Below, piece after piece: positions 34,374-49,099 of a stretch of 64,000 bases of DNA; within the stretch, counting starts at the first letter, position 1; every line of letters begins with the position of its first letter. The DNA comes from Chroicocephalus ridibundus (lineage: Eukaryota > Chordata > Aves > Charadriiformes > Laridae). The position numbers and the translations under genes are program-made. The stretch spans positions 1,860,001 through 1,924,000 of the forward strand of contig NW_026961422.1 of assembly GCF_963924245.1 (NCBI RefSeq), read 5' to 3'. Under the pieces are notes generated by a model. It was not told the DNA's origin. It was given only the letters and a program-made list of their open reading frames with translations, and ran no database searches.

Positions 34374-37300
34374 GGCACTTTGGATGTGGGACATACAGCG
34401 AGATGTTTGCTGCTTTTGCGTTTGGCTGTTGGGAGATTTACAGCACAAAGATATCTAGTTGATTTGAAGCAGTTCCGAGAAAGTCTAAGCATAATCCTCA
34501 CTTTTCCCTCCTGGCACTTTCCCTGTAGGGGATACCGCAAGACATTTCTGTATATTGGGCACAGCGCTGTGCAGGGTGTTAGCAGAGACTTTCCCGGGAC
34601 AGTGAAACCCTATATCAGAGACACTGAGAAGAAGCCCCAATGTTCCCTCCAGGCACTTTCAGTGTGGGTGCCTTCTCCACGTGGTTCCTGGTTTCACTGC
34701 AGCTCTGAAGAGAATGTTAGCAAAGAGGTAATCGGGACAGTGCAAACAGTACTCAAAGACAGGGAGAGCAAGCTCTACATTACTCTCTTGGCACTTTGGA
34801 TGTGGGACATACAGCGAGATGTTTGCTGCTTTTGCGTTTGGCTGTTGGGAGATTTACAGCACAAAGATATCTAGTTGATTTGAAGCAGTTCCGAGAAAGT
34901 CTAAACATAATCCTCACTTTTCCCTCCTGGCACTTTCCCTGTAGGGGATACCGCAAGACATTTCTATATATTGGGCACAGCGCTGTGCAGGGTGTTAGCA
35001 GAGAGTTTCCCGGGACAGTGAAACCCTATATCAGAGACACTGAGAAGAAGCCCCAATGTTCCCTCCAGGCACTTTCAGTGTGGGTGCCTTCTCCACGTGG
35101 TTCCTGGTTTCACTGCAGCTCTGAAGAGAATGTTAGCAAAGAGGTAATCGGGACAGTGCAAACAGTACTCAAAGACAGGGAGAGCAAGCTCTACATTACT
35201 CTCTTGGCACTTTGGATGTGGGACATACAGCGAGATGTTTGCTGCTTTTGCGTTTGGCTGTTGGGAGATTTACAGCACAAAGATATCTAGTTGATTTGAA
35301 GCAGTTCCGAGAAAGTCTAAACATAATCCTCACTTTTCCCTCCTGGCACTTTCCCTGTAGGAGATACCGCAAGACGTTTCTGTATATTGGGCACAGCGCT
35401 CTGCAGGGTGTTAGCAGAGAGTTTCCCGGGACAGTAAAACCCTATATCAGAGACACTGAGAAGAAGCCCCAATGTTCCCTCCAGGCACTTTCAGTGTGGG
35501 TGCCTTCTCCACGTGGTTCCTGGTTTCACTGCAGCTCTGAAGAGAATGTTAGCAAAGAGGTAATCGGGACAGTGCAAACAGTACTCAAAGACAGGGAGAG
35601 CAAGCTCTACATTACTCTCTTGGCACTTTGGATGTGGGACATACAGCGAGATGTTTGCTGCTTTTGCGTTTGGCTGTTGGGAGATTTACAGCACAAAGAT
35701 ATCTAGTTGATTTGAAGCAGTTCCGAGAAAGTCTAAGCATAATCCTCACTTTTCCCTCCTGGCACTTTCCCTGTAGGGGATACCGCAAGACATTTCTGTA
35801 TATTGGGCACAGCGCTGTGCAGGGTGTTAGCAGAGACTTTCCCGGGACAGTGAAACCCTATATCAGAGACACTGAGAAGAAGCCCCAATGTTCCCTCCAG
35901 GCACTTTCAGTGTGGGTGCCTTCTCCACGTGGTTCCTGGTTTCACTGCAGCTCTGAAGAGAATGTTAGCAAAGAGGTAATCGGGACAGTGCAAACAGTAC
36001 TCAAAGACAGGGAGAGCAAGCTCTACATTACTCTCTTGGCACTTTGGATGTGGGACATACAGCGAGATGTTTGCTGCTTTTGCGTTTGGCTGTTGGGAGA
36101 TTTACAGCACAAAGATATCTAGTTGATTTGAAGCAGTTCCGAGAAAGTCTAAACATAATCCTCACTTTTCCCTCCTGGCACTTTCCCTGTAGGGGATACC
36201 GCAAGACATTTCTATATATTGGGCACAGCGCTGTGCAGGGTGTTAGCAGAGAGTTTCCCGGGACAGTGAAACCCTATATCAGAGACACTGAGAAGAAGCC
36301 CCAATGTTCCCTCCAGGCACTTTCAGTGTGGGTGCCTTCTCCACGTGGTTCCTGGTTTCACTGCAGCTCTGAAGAGAATGTTAGCAAAGAGGTAATCGGG
36401 ACAGTGCAAACAGTACTCAAAGACAGGGAGAGCAAGCTCTACATTACTCTCTTGGCACTTTGGATGTGGGACATACAGCGAGATGTTTGCTGCTTTTGCG
36501 TTTGGCTGTTGGGAGATTTACAGCACAAAGATATCTAGTTGATTTGAAGCAGTTCCGAGAAAGTCTAAACATAATCCTCACTTTTCCCTCCTGGCACTTT
36601 CCCTGTAGGAGATACCGCAAGACGTTTCTGTATATTGGGCACAGCGCTCTGCAGGGTGTTAGCAGAGAGTTTCCCGGGACAGTAAAACCCTATATCAGAG
36701 ACACTGAGAAGAAGCCCCAATGTTCCCTCCAGGCACTTTCAGTGTGGGTGCCTTCTCCACGTGGTTCCTGGTTTCACTGCAGCTCTGAAGAGAATGTTAG
36801 CAAAGAGGTAATCGGGACAGTGCAAACAGTACTCAAAGACAGGGAGAGCAAGCTCTACATTACTCTCTTGGCACTTTGGATGTGGGACATACAGCGAGAT
36901 GTTTGCTGCTTTTGCGTTTGGCTGTTGGGAGATTTACAGCACAAAGATATCTAGTTGATTTGAAGCAGTTCCGAGAAAGTCTAAGCATAATCCTCACTTT
37001 TCCCTCCTGGCACTTTCCCTGTAGGGGATACCGCAAGACATTTCTGTATATTGGGCACAGCGCTGTGCAGGGTGTTAGCAGAGACTTTCCCGGGACAGTG
37101 AAACCCTATATCAGAGACACTGAGAAGAAGCCCCAATGTTCCCTCCAGGCACTTTCAGTGTGGGTGCCTTCTCCACGTGGTTCCTGGTTTCACTGCAGCT
37201 CTGAAGAGAATGTTAGCAAAGAGGTAATCGGGACAGTGCAAACAGTACTCAAAGACAGGGAGAGCAAGCTCTACATTACTCTCTTGGCACTTTGGATGTG

Positions 37301-40187
37301 GGACATACAGCGAGATGTTTGCTGCTTTTGTGTTTGGCTGTTGGGAGATTTACAGCACAAAGATATCTAGTTGATTTGAAGCAGTTCCGAGAAAGTCTAA
37401 ACATAATCCTCACTTTTCCCTCCTGGCACTTTCCCTGTAGGAGATACCGCAAGACATTTCTGTATATTGGGCACAGCGCTCTGCAGGGTGTTAGCAGAGA
37501 GTTTCCCGGGACAGTGAAACCCTATATCAGAGACACTGAGAAGAAGCCCCAATGTTCCCTCCAGGCACTTTCAGTGTGGGTGCCTTCTCCACGTGGTTCC
37601 TGGTTTCACTGCAGCTCTGAAGAGAATGTTAGCAAAGAGGTAATCGGGACAGTGCAAACAGTACTCAAAGACAGGGAGAGCAAGCTCTACATTACTCTCT
37701 TGGCACTTTGGATGTGGGACATACAGCGAGATGTTTGCTGCTTTTGCGTTTGGCTGTTGGGAGATTTACAGCACAAAGATATCTAGTTGATTTGAAGCAG
37801 TTCCGAGAAAGTCTAAACATAATCCTCACTTTTCCCTCCTGGCACTTTCCCTGTAGGAGATACCGCAAGACGTTTCTGTATATTGGGCACAGCGCTCTGC
37901 AGGGTGTTAGCAGAGAGTTTCCCGGGACAGTGAAACCCTATATCAGAGACACTGAGAAGAAGCCCCAATGTTCCCTCCAGGCACTTTCAGTGTGGGTGCC
38001 TTCTCCACGTGGTTCCTGGTTTCACTGCAGCTCTGAAGAGAATGTTAGCAAAGAGGTAATCGGGACAGTGCAAACAGTCCTCAAAGACAGGGAGAGCAAG
38101 CTCTACATTACTCTCTTGGCACTTTGGATGTGGGACATACAGCGAGATGTTTGCTGCTTTTGCGTTTGGCTGTTGGGAGATTTACAGCACAAAGATATCT
38201 AGTTGATTTGAAGCAGTTCCGAGAAAGTCTAAACATAATCCTCACTTTTCCCTCCTGGCACTTTCCCTGTAGGAGATACCGCAAGACATTTCTGTATATT
38301 GGGCACAGTGCTGTGCAGGGTGTTAGCAGAGAGTTTCCCGGGACAGTGAAACCCTATATCAGAGACACTGAGAAGAAGCCCCAATGTTCCCTCCAGGCAC
38401 TTTCAGTGTGGGTGCCTTCTCCACGTGGTTCCTGGTTTCACTGCAGCTCTGAAGAGAATGTTAGCAAAGAGGTAATCGGGACAGTGCAAACAGTACTCAA
38501 AGACAGGGAGAGCAAGCTCTCTCTTGGCACTTTGGATGTGGGACATACAGCGAGATGTTTGCTGCTTTTGCGTTTGGCTGTTGGGAGATTTACAGCACAA
38601 AGATATCTAGTTGATTTGAAGCAGTTCCAAGAAAGTCTAAACATAATCCTCACTTTTCCCTCCTGGCACTTTGCCTGTAGGAGATACCGCAAGACGTTTC
38701 TGTATATTGGGCACAGCGCTCTGCAGGGTGTTAGCAGAGAGTTTCCCGGGACAGTGAAACCCTATATCAGAGACACTGAGAAGAAGCCCCAATGTTCCCT
38801 CCAGGCACTTTCAGTGTGGGTGCCTTCTCCACGTGGTTCCTGGTTTCACTGCAGCTCTGAAGAGAATGTTAGCAAAGAGGTAATCGGGACAGTGCAAACA
38901 GTACTCAAAGACAGGGAGAGCAAGCTCTACATTACTCTCTTGGCACTTTGGATGTGGGACATACAGCGAGATGTTTGCTGCTTTTGCGTTTGGCTGTTGG
39001 GAGATTTACAGCACAAAGATATCTAGTTGATTTGAAGCAGTTCCGAGAAAGTCTAAACATAATCCTCACTTTTCCCTCCTGGCACTTTCCCTGTAGGAGA
39101 TACCGCAAGACATTTCTGTATATTGGGCACAGTGCTGTGCAGGGTGTTAGCAGAGAGTTTCCCGGGACAGTGAAACCCTATATCAGAGACACTGAGAAGA
39201 AGCCCCAATGTTCCCTCCAGGCACTTTCAGTGTGGGTGCCTTCTCCACGTGGTTCCTGGTTTCACTGCAGCTCTGAAGAGAATGTTAGCAAAGAGGTAAT
39301 CGGGACAGTGCAAACAGTACTCAAAGACAGGGAGAGCAAGCTCTCTCTTGGCACTTTGGATGTGGGACATACAGCGAGATGTTTGCTGCTTTTGCGTTTG
39401 GCTGTTGGGAGATTTACAGCACAAAGATATCTAGTTGATTTGAAGCAGTTCCGAGAAAGTCTAAACATAATCCTCACTTTTCCCTCCTGGCACTTTCCCT
39501 GTAGGGGATACCGCAAGACATTTCTGTATATTGGGCACAGCGCTGTGCAGGGTGTTAGCAGAGAGTTTCCCGGGACAGTGAAACCCTATATCAGAGACAC
39601 TGAGAAGAAGCCCCAATGTTCCCTCCAGGCACTTTCAGTGTGGGTGCCTTCTCCACGTGGTTCCTGGTTTCACTGCAGCTCTGAAGAGAATGTTAGCAAA
39701 GAGGTAATCGGGACAGTGCAAACAGTACTCAAAGACAGGGAGAGCAAGCTCTACATTACTCTCTTGGCACTTTGGATGTGGGACATACAGCGAGATGTTT
39801 GCTGCTTTTGCGTTTGGCTGTTGGGAGATTTACAGCACAAAGATATCTAGTTGATTTGAAGCAGTTCCGAGAAAGTCTAAACATAATCCTCACTTTTCCC
39901 TCCTGGCACTTTCCCTGTAGGAGATACCGCAAGACGTTTCTGTATATTGGGCACAGCGCTCTGCAGGGTGTTAGCAGAGAGTTTCCCGGGACAGTAAAAC
40001 CCTATATCAGAGACACTGAGAAGAAGCCCCAATGTTCCCTCCAGGCACTTTCAGTGTGGGTGCCTTCTCCACGTGGTTCCTGGTTTCACTGCAGCTCTGA
40101 AGAGAATGTTAGCAAAGAGGTAATCGGGACAGTGCAAACAGTACTCAAAGACAGGGAGAGCAAGCTCTACATTACTCTCTTGGCACT

Positions 40188-42346
40188 TTGGATGTGGGAC
40201 ATACAGCGAGATGTTTGCTGCTTTTGCGTTTGGCTGTTGGGAGATTTACAGCACAAAGATATCTAGTTGATTTGAAGCAGTTCCGAGAAAGTCTAAACAT
40301 AATCCTCACTTTTCCCTCCTGGCACTTTCCCTGTAGGAGATACCGCAAGACATTTCTGTATATTGGGCACAGCGCTCTGCAGGGTGTTAGCAGAGAGTTT
40401 CCCGGGACAGTGAAACCCTATATCAGAGACACTGAGAAGAAGCCCCAATGTTCCCTCCAGGCACTTTCAGTGTGGGTGCCTTCTCCACGTGGTTCCTGGT
40501 TTCACTGCAGCTCTGAAGAGAATGTTAGCAAAGAGGTAATCGGGACAGTGCAAACAGTACTCAAAGACAGGGAGAGCAAGCTCTACATTACTCTCTTGGC
40601 ACTTTGGATGTGGGACATACAGCGAGATGTTTGCTGCTTTTGCGTTTGGCTATTGGGAGATTTACAGCACAAAGACATCTAGTTGATTTGAAGCAGTTCC
40701 GAGAAAGTCTAAACATAATCCTCACTTTTCCCTCCTGGCACTTTCCCTGTAGGAGATACCGCAAGACGTTTCTGTATATTGGGCACAGCGCTCTGCAGGG
40801 TGTTAGCAGAGAGTTTCCCGGGACAGTGAAACCCTATATCAGAGACACTGAGAAGAAGCCCCAATGTTCCCTCCAGGCACTTTCAGTGTGGGTGCCTTCT
40901 CCACGTGGTTCCTGGTTTCACTGCAGCTCTGAAGAGAATGTTAGCAAAGAGGTAATCGGGACAGTGCAAACAGTACTCAAAGACAGGGAGAGCAAGCTCT
41001 ACATTACTCTCTTGGCACTTTGGATGTGGGACATACAGCGAGATGTTTGCTGCTTTTGCGTTTGGCTGTTGGGAGATTTACAGCACAAAGATATCTAGTT
41101 GATTTGAAGCAGTTCCGAGAAAGTCTAAACATAATCCTCACTTTTCCCTCCTGGCACTTTCCCTGTAGGAGATACCGCAAGACGTTTCTGTATATTGGGC
41201 GCAGCGCTCTGCAGGGTGTTAGCAGAGAGTTTCCCGGGACAGTGAAACCCTATATCAGAGACACTGAGAAGAAGCCCCAATGTTCCCTCCAGGCACTTTC
41301 AGTGTGGGTGCCTTCTCCACGTGGTTCCTGGTTTCACTGCAGCTCTGAAGAGAATGTTAGCAAAGAGGTAATCGGGACAGTGCAAACAGTCCTCAAAGAC
41401 AGGGAGAGCAAGCTCTACATTACTCTCTTGGCACTTTGGATGTGGGACATACAGCGAGATGTTTGCTGCTTTTGCGTTTGGCTGTTGGGAGATTTACAGC
41501 ACAAAGATATCTAGTTGATTTGAAGCAGTTCCGAGAAAGTCTAAACATAATCCTCACTTTTCCCTCCTGGCACTTTCCCTGTAGGAGATACCGCAAGACA
41601 TTTCTGTATATTGGGCACAGCGCTCTGCAGGGTGTTAGCAGAGAGTTTCCCGGGACAGTGAAACCCTATATCAGAGACACTGAGAAGAAGCCCCAATGTT
41701 CCCTCCAGGCACTTTCAGTGTGGGTGCCTTCTCCACGTGGTTCCTGGTTTCACTGCAGCTCTGAAGAGAATGTTAGCAAAGAGGTAATCGGGACAGTGCA
41801 AACAGTACTCAAAGACAGGGAGAGCAAGCTCTACATTACTCTCTTGGCACTTTGGATGTGGGACATACAGCGAGATGTTTGCTGCTTTTGCGTTTGGCTG
41901 TTGGGAGATTTACAGCACAAAGACATCTAGTTGATTTGAAGCAGTTCCGAGAAAGTCTAAACATAATCCTCACTTTTCCCTCCTGGCACTTTCCCTGTAG
42001 GAGATACCGCAAGACGTTTCTGTATATTGGGCACAGCGCTCTGCAGGGTGTTAGCAGAGAGTTTCCCGGGACAGTGAAACCCTATATCAGAGACACTGAG
42101 AAGAAGCCCCAATGTTCCCTCCAGGCACTTTCAGTGTGGGTGCCTTCTCCACGTGGTTCCTGGTTTCACTGCAGCTCTGAAGAGAATGTTAGCAAAGAGG
42201 TAATCGGGACAGTGCAAACAGTACTCAAAGACAGGGAGAGCAAGCTCTACATTACTCTCTTGGCACTTTGGATGTGGGACATACAGCGAGATGTTTGCTG
42301 CTTTTGCGTTTGGCTGTTGGGAGATTTACAGCACAAAGATATCTAG
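40188..42346 (+). repeat. S2 segment repeated at 1,248 bp (second locus)
   Basis: Two successive unit types, one with GACATTTCTG plus GCTCTGCAG and the next with AAAGACATCTAG, occur at about 40188-41020 and again at about 41436-42268, offset 1,248 bp. Copy-private changes are GGCTATTGGG near 40650 in the first and none of that kind in the second. The third unit differs (GGGCGCAGCG near 41199 in the first block, GCTGTGCAG in the second). The composition differs from the 1,248-bp repeat at 33.6-37.3 kb, so it is a separate event of the same period. Confidence 0.6.
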
Positions 42347-45300
42347 TTGATTTGAAGCAGTTCCGAGAAAGTCTAAACATAATCCTCACTTTTCCCTCCT
42401 GGCACTTTCCCTGTAGGAGATACCGCAAGACGTTTCTGTATATTGGGCACAGCGCTGTGCAGGGTGTTAGCAGAGAGTTTCCCGGGACAGTGAAACCCTA
42501 TATCAGAGACACTGAGAAGAAGCCCCAATGTTCCCTCCAGGCACTTTCAGTGTGGGTGCCTTCTCCACGTGGTTCCTGGTTTCACTGCAGCTCTGAAGAG
42601 AATGTTAGCAAAGAGGTAATCGGGACAGTGCAAACAGTACTCAAAGACAGGGAGAGCAAGCTCTACATTACTCTCTTGGCACTTTGGATGTGGGACATAC
42701 AGCGAGATGTTTGCTGCTTTTGCGTTTGGCTGTTGGGAGATTTACAGCACAAAGATATCTAGTTGATTTGAAGCAGTTCCGAGAAAGTCTAAACATAATC
42801 CTCACTTTTCCCTCCTGGCACTTTCCCTGTAGGAGATACCGCAAGACGTTTCTGTATATTGGGCACAGCGCTCTGCAGGGTGTTAGCAGAGAGTTTCCCG
42901 GGACAGTGAAACCCTATATCAGAGACACTGAGAAGAAGCCCCAATGTTCCCTCCAGGCACTTTCAGTGTGGGTGCCTTCTCCACGTGGTTCCTGGTTTCA
43001 CTGCAGCTCTGAAGAGAATGTTAGCAAAGAGGTAATCGGGACAGTGCAAACAGTACTCAAAGACAGGGAGAGCAAGCTCTACATTACTCTCTTGGCACTT
43101 TGGATGTGGGACATACAGCGAGATGTTTGCTGCTTTTGCGTTTGGCTGTTGGGAGATTTACAGCACAAAGATATCTAGTTGATTTGAAGCAGTTCCGAGA
43201 AAGTCTAAGCATAATCCTCACTTTTCCCTCCTGGCACTTTCCCTGTAGGGGATACCGCAAGACATTTCTGTATATTGGGCACAGCGCTGTGCAGGGTGTT
43301 AGCAGAGACTTTCCCGGGACAGTGAAACCCTATATCAGAGACACTGAGAAGAAGCCCCAACGTTCCCTCCAGGCACTTTCAGTGTGGGTGCCTTCTCCAC
43401 GTGGTTCCTGGTTTCACTGCAGCTCTGAAGAGAATGTTAGCAAAGAGGTAATCGGGACAGTGCAAACAGTACTCAAAGACAGGGAGAGCAAGCTCTCTCT
43501 TGGCACTTTGGATGTGGGACATACAGCGAGATGTTTGCTGCTTTTGCGTTTGGCTGTTGGGAGATTTACAGCACAAAGATATCTAGTTGATTTGAAGCAG
43601 TTCCAAGAAAGTCTAAACATAATCCTCACTTTTCCCTCCTGGCACTTTCCCTGTAGGAGATACCGCAAGACGTTTCTGTATATTGGGCACAGCGCTCTGC
43701 AGGGTGTTAGCAGAGAGTTTCCCGGGACAGTGAAACCCTGTATCAGAGACACTGAGAAGAAGCCCCAATGTTCCCTCCAGGCACTTTCAGTGTGGGTGCC
43801 TTCTCCACGTGGTTCCTGGTTTCACTGCAGCTCTGAAGAGAATGTTAGCAAAGAGGTAATCGGGACAGTGCAAACAGTACTCAAAGACAGGGAGAGCAAG
43901 CTCTACATTACTCTCTTGGCACTTTGGATGTGGGACATACAGCGAGATGTTTGCTGCTTTTGCGTTTGGCTGTTGGGAGATTTACAGCACAAAGATATCT
44001 AGTTGATTTGAAGCAGTTCCGAGAAAGTCTAAACATAATCCTCACTTTTCCCTCCTGGCACTTTCCCTGTAGGGGATACCGCAAGACATTTCTGTATATT
44101 GGGCACAGCGCTGTGCAGGGTGTTAGCAGAGAGTTTCCCGGGACAGTGAAACCCTATATCAGAGACACTGAGAAGAAGCCCCAATGTTCCCTCCAGGCAC
44201 TTTCAGTGTGGGTGCCTTCTCCACGTGGTTCCTGGTTTCACTGCAGCTCTGAAGAGAATGTTAGCAAAGAGGTAATCGGGACAGTGCAAACAGTACTCAA
44301 AGACAGGGAGAGCAAGCTCTACATTACTCTCTTGGCACTTTGGATGTGGGACATACAGCGAGATGTTTGCTGCTTTTGCGTTTGGCTGTTGGGAGATTTA
44401 CAGCACAAAGATATCTAGTTGATTTGAAGCAGTTCCGAGAAAGTCTAAACATAATCCTCACTTTTCCCTCCTGGCACTTTCCCTGTAGGAGATACCGCAA
44501 GACGTTTCTGTATATTGGGCACAGCGCTCTGCAGGGTGTTAGCAGAGAGTTTCCCGGGACAGTAAAACCCTATATCAGAGACACTGAGAAGAAGCCCCAA
44601 TGTTCCCTCCAGGCACTTTCAGTGTGGGTGCCTTCTCCACGTGGTTCCTGGTTTCACTGCAGCTCTGAAGAGAATGTTAGCAAAGAGGTAATCGGGACAG
44701 TGCAAACAGTACTCAAAGACAGGGAGAGCAAGCTCTACATTACTCTCTTGGCACTTTGGATGTGGGACATACAGCGAGATGTTTGCTGCTTTTGCGTTTG
44801 GCTGTTGGGAGATTTACAGCACAAAGATATCTAGTTGATTTGAAGCAGTTCCGAGAAAGTCTAAACATAATCCTCACTTTTCCCTCCTGGCACTTTCCCT
44901 GTAGGAGATACCGCAAGACATTTCTGTATATTGGGCACAGCGCTCTGCAGGGTGTTAGCAGAGAGTTTCCCGGGACAGTGAAACCCTATATCAGAGACAC
45001 TGAGAAGAAGCCCCAATGTTCCCTCCAGGCACTTTCAGTGTGGGTGCCTTCTCCACGTGGTTCCTGGTTTCACTGCAGCTCTGAAGAGAATGTTAGCAAA
45101 GAGGTAATCGGGACAGTGCAAACAGTACTCAAAGACAGGGAGAGCAAGCTCTACATTACTCTCTTGGCACTTTGGATGTGGGACATACAGCGAGATGTTT
45201 GCTGCTTTTGCGTTTGGCTGTTGGGAGATTTACAGCACAAAGATATCTAGTTGATTTGAAGCAGTTCCGAGAAAGTCTAAACATAATCCTCACTTTTCCC

Positions 45301-45699
45301 TCCTGGCACTTTCCCTGTAGGAGATACCGCAAGACGTTTCTGTATATTGGGCACAGCGCTCTGCAGGGTGTTAGCAGAGAGTTTCCCGGGACAGTGAAAC
45401 CCTATATCAGAGACACTGAGAAGAAGCCCCAATGTTCCCTCCAGGCACTTTCAGTGTGGGTGCCTTCTCCACGTGGTTCCTGGTTTCACTGCAGCTCTGA
45501 AGAGAATGTTAGCAAAGAGGTAATCGGGACAGTGCAAACAGTCCTCAAAGACAGGGAGAGCAAGCTCTACATTACTCTCTTGGCACTTTGGATGTGGGAC
45601 ATACAGCGAGATGTTTGCTGCTTTTGCGTTTGGCTGTTGGGAGATTTACAGCACAAAGATATCTAGTTGATTTGAAGCAGTTCCGAGAAAGTCTAAACA

Positions 45700-48154
45700 T
45701 AATCCTCACTTTTCCCTCCTGGCACTTTCCCTGTAGGGGATAGCGCAAGACGTTTCTGTATATTGGGCACAGCGCTGTGCAGGGTGTTAGCAGAGAGTTT
45801 CCCGGGACAGTGAAACCCTATATCAGAGACACTGAGAAGAAGCCCCAATGTTCCCTCCAGGCACTTTCAGTGTGGGTGCCTTCTCCACGTGGTTCCTGGT
45901 TTCACTGCAGCTCTGAAGAGAATGTTAGCAAAGAGGTAATCGGGACAGTGCAAACAGTACTCAAAGACAGGGAGAGCAAGCTCTACATTACTCTCTTGGC
46001 ACTTTGGATGTGGGACATACAGCGAGATGTTTGCTGCTTTTGCGTTTGGCTGTTGGGAGATTTACAGCACAAAGATATCTAGTTGATTTGAAGCAGTTCC
46101 GAGAAAGTCTAAACATAATCCTCACTTTTCCCTCCTGGCACTTTCCCTGTAGGAGATACCGCAAGACGTTTCTGTATATTGGGCACAGCGCTCTGCAGGG
46201 TTTTAGCAGAGAGTTTCCCGGGACAGTAAAACCCTATATCAGAGACACTGAGAAGAAGCCCCAATGTTCCCTCCAGGCACTTTCAGTGTGGGTGCCTTCT
46301 CCACGTGGTTCCTGGTTTCACTGCAGCTCTGAAGAGAATGTTAGCAAAGAGGTAATCGGGACAGTGCAAACAGTACTCAAAGACAGGGAGAGCAAGCTCT
46401 ACATTACTCTCTTGGCACTTTGGATGTGGGACATACAGCGAGATGTTTGCTGCTTTTGCGTTTGGCTGTTGGGAGATTTACAGCACAAAGATATCTAGTT
46501 GATTTGAAGCAGTTCCGAGAAAGTCTAAGCATAATCCTCACTTTTCCCTCCTGGCACTTTCCCTGTAGGGGATACCGCAAGACATTTCTGTATATTGGGC
46601 ACAGCGCTGTGCAGGGTGTTAGCAGAGACTTTCCCGGGACAGTGAAACCCTATATCAGAGACACTGAGAAGAAGCCCCAATGTTCCCTCCAGGCACTTTC
46701 AGTGTGGGTGCCTTCTCCACGTGGTTCCTGGTTTCACTGCAGCTCTGAAGAGAATGTTAGCAAAGAGGTAATCGGGACAGTGCAAACAGTACTCAAAGAC
46801 AGGGAGAGCAAGCTCTACATTACTCTCTTGGCACTTTGGATGTGGGACATACAGCGAGATGTTTGCTGCTTTTGCGTTTGGCTGTTGGGAGATTTACAGC
46901 ACAAAGATATCTAGTTGATTTGAAGCAGTTCCGAGAAAGTCTAAACATAATCCTCACTTTTCCCTCCTGGCACTTTCCCTGTAGGAGATACCGCAAGACA
47001 TTTCTGTATATTGGGCACAGCGCTCTGCAGGGTGTTAGCAGAGAGTTTCCCGGGACAGTGAAACCCTATATCAGAGACACTGAGAAGAAGCCCCAATGTT
47101 CCCTCCAGGCACTTTCAGTGTGGGTGCCTTCTCCACGTGGTTCCTGGTTTCACTGCAGCTCTGAAGAGAATGTTAGCAAAGAGGTAATCGGGACAGTGCA
47201 AACAGTACTCAAAGACAGGGAGAGCAAGCTCTACATTACTCTCTTGGCACTTTGGATGTGGGACATACAGCGAGATGTTTGCTGCTTTTACATTTGGCTG
47301 TTGGGAGATTTACAGCACAAAGATATCTAGTTGATTTGAAGCAGTTCCGAGAAAGTCTAAACATAATCCTCACTTTTCCCTCCTGGCACTTTCCCTGTAG
47401 GAGATACCGCAAGACGTTTCTGTATATTGGGCACAGCGCTCTGCAGGGTGTTAGCAGAGAGTTTCCCGGGACAGTGAAACCCTATATCAGAGACACTGAG
47501 AAGAAGCCCCAATGTTCCCTCCAGGCACTTTCAGTGTGGGTGCCTTCTCCACGTGGTTCCTGGTTTCACTGCAGCTCTGAAGAGAATGTTAGCAAAGAGG
47601 TAATCGGGACAGTGCAAACAGTACTCAAAGACAGGGAGAGCAAGCTCTCTCTTGGCACTTTGGATGTGGGACATACAGCGAGATGTTTGCTTCTTTTGCG
47701 TTTGGCTGTTGGGAGATTTACAGCACAAAGATATCTAGTTGATTTGAAGCAGTTCCGAGAAAGTCTAAACATAATCCTCACTTTTCCCTCCTGGCACTTT
47801 CCCTGTAGGGGATAGCGCAAGACGTTTCTGTATATTGGGCACAGCGCTGTGCAGGGTGTTAGCAGAGAGTTTCCCGGGACAGTGAAACCCTATATCAGAG
47901 ACACTGAGAAGAAGCCCCAATGTTCCCTCCAGGCACTTTCAGTGTGGGTGCCTTCTCCACGTGGTTCCTGGTTTCACTGCAGCTCTGAAGAGAATGTTAG
48001 CAAAGAGGTAATCGGGACAGTGCAAACAGTACTCAAAGACAGGGAGAGCAAGCTCTACATTACTCTCTTGGCACTTTGGATGTGGGACATACAGCGAGAT
48101 GTTTGCTGCTTTTGCGTTTGGCTGTTGGGAGATTTACAGCACAAAGATATCTAG
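45700..48154 (+). repeat. S2 segment repeated at 2,072 bp (5 units)
   Basis: The rare variant GGGGATAGCGCAAG (C to G in the usual GATACCGC) is present at 45741 and 47813, 2,072 bp apart (5x416 minus 8). The unit after it is also shared, except that one copy has GGGTTTTAGC near 46200. The spacing includes the one 408-bp unit near 47648. The copies part company in the next unit, so the shared tract is under about 1 kb. Confidence 0.65.
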
Positions 48155-49099
48155 TTGATTTGAAGCAGTTCCGAGAAAGTCTAAACATAATCCTCACTTT
48201 TCCCTCCTGGCACTTTCCCTGTAGGAGATACCGCAAGACGTTTCTGTATATTGGGCACAGCGCTCTGCAGGGTGTTAGCAGAGAGTTTCCCGGGACAGTA
48301 AAACCCTATATCAGAGACACTGAGAAGAAGCCCCAATGTTCCCTCCAGGCACTTTCAGTGTGGGTGCCTTCTCCACGTGGTTCCTGGTTTCACTGCAGCT
48401 CTGAAGAGAATGTTAGCAAAGAGGTAATCGGGACAGTGCAAACAGTACTCAAAGACAGGGAGAGCAAGCTCTACATTACTCTCTTGGCACTTTGGATGTG
48501 GGACATACAGCGAGATGTTTGCTGCTTTTACATTTGGCTGTTGGGAGATTTACAGCACAAAGATATCTAGTTGATTTGAAGCAGTTCCGAGAAAGTCTAA
48601 ACATAATCCTCACTTTTCCCTCCTGGCACTTTCCCTGTAGGAGATACCGCAAGACGTTTCTGTATATTGGGCACAGCGCTCTGCAGGGTGTTAGCAGAGA
48701 GTTTCCCGGGACAGTGAAACCCTATATCAGAGACACTGAGAAGAAGCCCCAATGTTCCCTCCAGGCACTTTCAGTGTGGGTGCCTTCTCCACGTGGTTCC
48801 TGGTTTCACTGCAGCTCTGAAGAGAATGTTAGCAAAGAGGTAATCGGGACAGTGCAAACAGTACTCAAAGACAGGGAGAGCAAGCTCTACATTACTCTCT
48901 TGGCACTTTGGATGTGGGACATACAGCGAGATGTTTGCTGCTTTTGCGTTTGGCTGTTGGGAGATTTACAGCACAAAGATATCTAGTTGATTTGAAGCAG
49001 TTCCGAGAAAGTCTAAACATAATCCTCACTTTTCCCTCCTGGCACTTTCCCTGTAGGGGATACCGCAAGACGTTTCTGTATATTGGGCACAGCGCTGTG

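Larger units (their letters stand above)
33640..37300 (+). repeat. S2 higher-order repeat of 1,248 bp (3 units), about 3 copies
   Basis: All units here are 416 bp and three types alternate. Type a has ACAGTAAAACC, at about 34183, 35431 and 36679. Type b has TAAGCATAAT with GAGACTTTCCC. Type c has TTTCTATATATTGG, at about 33713, 34961 and 36209. Each marker repeats at exactly 1,248 bp. The pattern breaks at the unit starting near 37292, which carries TTTTGTGTTTGG and the type with GACATTT and GCTCTGCAG. Confidence 0.88.
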
